From Prolixibacteraceae bacterium (GTDB lineage: Bacteria > Bacteroidota > Bacteroidia > Bacteroidales > Prolixibacteraceae): a stretch of 16,936 nucleotides of DNA. The notes under the pieces are model-generated. The model had not been told where the DNA came from and ran no database searches. It was given only the letters and a program-made list of their open reading frames with translations. The DNA is taken from the NCBI GenBank assembly GCA_014380255.1, contig JACMKG010000114.1, positions 1-16,936 on the forward strand, given 5' to 3'. A program made the translations under genes and the position numbers. This document shows positions 16,123-16,936 of this stretch, in pieces (the first letter of the stretch is position 1; every line of letters starts with the position of its first letter).

Positions 16123-16171
16123 GCATTTTAGACCTGACAGGTTTTCAAAAACCTGTCAGGTCTAAAATGCA
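16122..16171. repeat. Perfect 24-bp inverted repeat with 2-nt spacer, REP-like element
   Basis: The arms at 16122-16145 and 16148-16171 are exact reverse complements separated by CA. Each arm contains ACCTGACAGGT or its complement, itself an odd palindrome about a central A/T. The outer ends are TGCATTTTAG and CTAAAATGCA. The element abuts the gmhA stop codon (16174-16172) on one side and shares its first base with the gap terminator on the other. I have the impression that this ACCTGACAGGT hairpin recurs between genes in Bacteroidota, but could not check. It has no coding capacity. Confidence 0.9.
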
Positions 16172-16753
16172 TCATTCCCCTCTTTCTTTTCCAAACAACT
16201 CCCATTCAACCAATTCACAAATAATATGACCGATCAGAATATGCAGTTCCTGGATCCGGGGGGTATCATCTGAAGGCACATTAATCAATACATCTGCCAT
16301 TTCAGCCATCTTCCCTCCTGTCGAGCCAGATAAAACGATGCATAAAAAACCCACCTGACGTGCCCTGACAAGCGCCTGAATCACATTATCCGAATTCCCG
16401 GAAGTTGAAATGGCTACCAGTACATCCCCTTTTTTTCCTACAGCCTCTACATAGCGGGCATAGGCCATTTCAAAGCCATAATCATTGGAAACGGCTGTCA
16501 TAAAAGAACTGTTCACATGGCACGCTTCGGCATGGATGGGTGCCCGGTCCAGGTAAAACTTTCCCGAAAGTTCAGCGGCCAGGTGCTGGGCATCGGCAGC
16601 ACTGCCTCCGTTTCCACAGAAAAGGGTTTTATTGCCCGACCGGTATGCCTGGATAATTAATTCGGCGGCATCACGGATGCGGGAAAGCAAACCAGCATCG
16701 GCCATTAACTTATTTTTCAGATCAATTGACTGTTGAATGCGTTCTAGAATCAT
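16172..16753 (-). CDS. gmhA: D-sedoheptulose-7-phosphate isomerase (phosphoheptose isomerase, SIS domain)
   Basis: A complete 193-residue SIS-domain protein. CGNGGSAADAQHLAAELSGK starts at 46 and contains the metal ligands His57 and Glu61. HVNSSFMTAVSNDYGFE at 79-95 is the GmhA substrate segment, STSGNS at 116-121 binds the sugar phosphate, and Q168 and H176 in RIQELHILIGH complete the site. GmhA converts sedoheptulose 7-phosphate to heptose 7-phosphate, the first step to ADP- or GDP-heptose for lipopolysaccharide or other surface glycans. Its ATG overlaps the stop of the upstream glycosyltransferase as ATGA, so the two are translationally coupled. The 3' end abuts a long hairpin. Length and motifs are normal, and DiaA-like function is less likely given the heptose-type residues. 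Confidence 0.93.
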   Translation of the reverse strand: MILERIQQSIDLKNKLMADAGLLSRIRDAAELIIQAYRSGNKTLFCGNGGSAADAQHLAAELSGKFYLDRAPIHAEACHVNSSFMTAVSNDYGFEMAYARYVEAVGKKGDVLVAISTSGNSDNVIQALVRARQVGFLCIVLSGSTGGKMAEMADVLINVPSDDTPRIQELHILIGHIICELVEWELFGKERGE

Positions 16754-16936
16754 TTCGTGGATTTCATTGTTTTATAAAGGTATAAAAATGAATTCACCAT
16801 ATTCGACCAAGAGAACTTCTTTTTTTCATCCACTACGTTGGCTTCAAATTCTGCCATCCGGTTATTCTCATAAAAATCGACCAGCACATCGGCAATCTTT
16901 TCACTATCGGGTTCGACCACATAACCGATTTTTCCA
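16750..16936 (-). CDS. Glycosyltransferase (GT4-like), C-terminal 61 residues only
   Basis: The minus-strand frame is open from the right edge to a TGA at 16752-16750, and I translated it by hand. GKIGYVVEPDSEKIADVLVD is the end of a GT-B fold donor domain (the G-VVEPD-E-IA-AL pattern of GT4 enzymes), followed by FYENNRMAEFEANVVDEKKK and FSWSNMVNSFLYLYKTMK, where FSW is the usual start of the final helix. The N-terminus is outside the window. The ATGA overlap with gmhA indicates an operon for heptose-containing or other surface glycan assembly. The sugar transferred cannot be told from this fragment. Confidence 0.75.
   Translation of the reverse strand, partial: GKIGYVVEPDSEKIADVLVDFYENNRMAEFEANVVDEKKKFSWSNMVNSFLYLYKTMKSTK

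Overview
The window looks like chromosomal DNA from a Bacteroidota bacterium, most likely Bacteroidales or a close relative. The main evidence is a PorT-type component of the type IX secretion system (T9SS), a large secreted protein with a T9SS type A C-terminal sorting domain and SprB-like repeats, a TamL-type outer membrane lipoprotein, a menaquinone-type UbiE methyltransferase, and several -7 boxes of the Bacteroidota form TAnnTTTG with little or no Shine-Dalgarno signal. No tRNA, rRNA, CRISPR array, transposase or phage gene was seen. The species cannot be read from the sequence.

Layout from left to right. (1) 1-2015, minus: a TamL-type BamA-superfamily protein cut by the left edge, divergent from a plus-strand TrmH/SpoU RNA methyltransferase (2112-2873). 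(2) 3103-7280, minus: a tight four-gene run transcribed as AIR-synthase/PurL-like protein, ubiE, porT, FAD-dependent oxidoreductase. Gaps are 6, 61 and 10 nt, with a -7 box just upstream of the first gene. (3) 7391-9988, plus: a three-gene run of YdfG-like short-chain dehydrogenase, Ldh-family dehydrogenase and a GT2-like glycosyltransferase, with a near-consensus promoter. Its end overlaps tail-to-tail with a minus-strand nitroreductase (9985-10731). (4) 10962-14342, minus: a 1126-residue T9SS cargo protein with signal peptide, about nine SprB-like repeats, two Ig-like domains and a sorting domain, closed by a clear intrinsic terminator. (5) 14343-15061: a 719-nt AT-rich divergent region with one doubtful small ORF. 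(6) 15062-16069, plus: glycolytic GAPDH with biased codon use, followed by a strong terminator that runs into a perfect 24-bp-arm inverted repeat. (7) 16172-16936, minus: gmhA and the 3' end of a GT4-like glycosyltransferase, overlapping by ATGA.

How the parts relate. Outer-envelope biogenesis is the recurrent theme: TamL (outer membrane protein insertion), PorT (T9SS), a T9SS-exported repeat protein, a GT2-like transferase, and GmhA with a glycosyltransferase for surface glycan precursors. Central metabolism is represented by GAPDH, UbiE (menaquinone) and the dehydrogenases. Most genes are recognisable families in ordinary arrangements. The less explained items are the PurL-like half protein at the head of the porT operon, the long perfect hairpin at 16122-16171, the small possibly frameshifted ORF at 14677-14908, and the unpaired terminal cysteines of the repeat protein.
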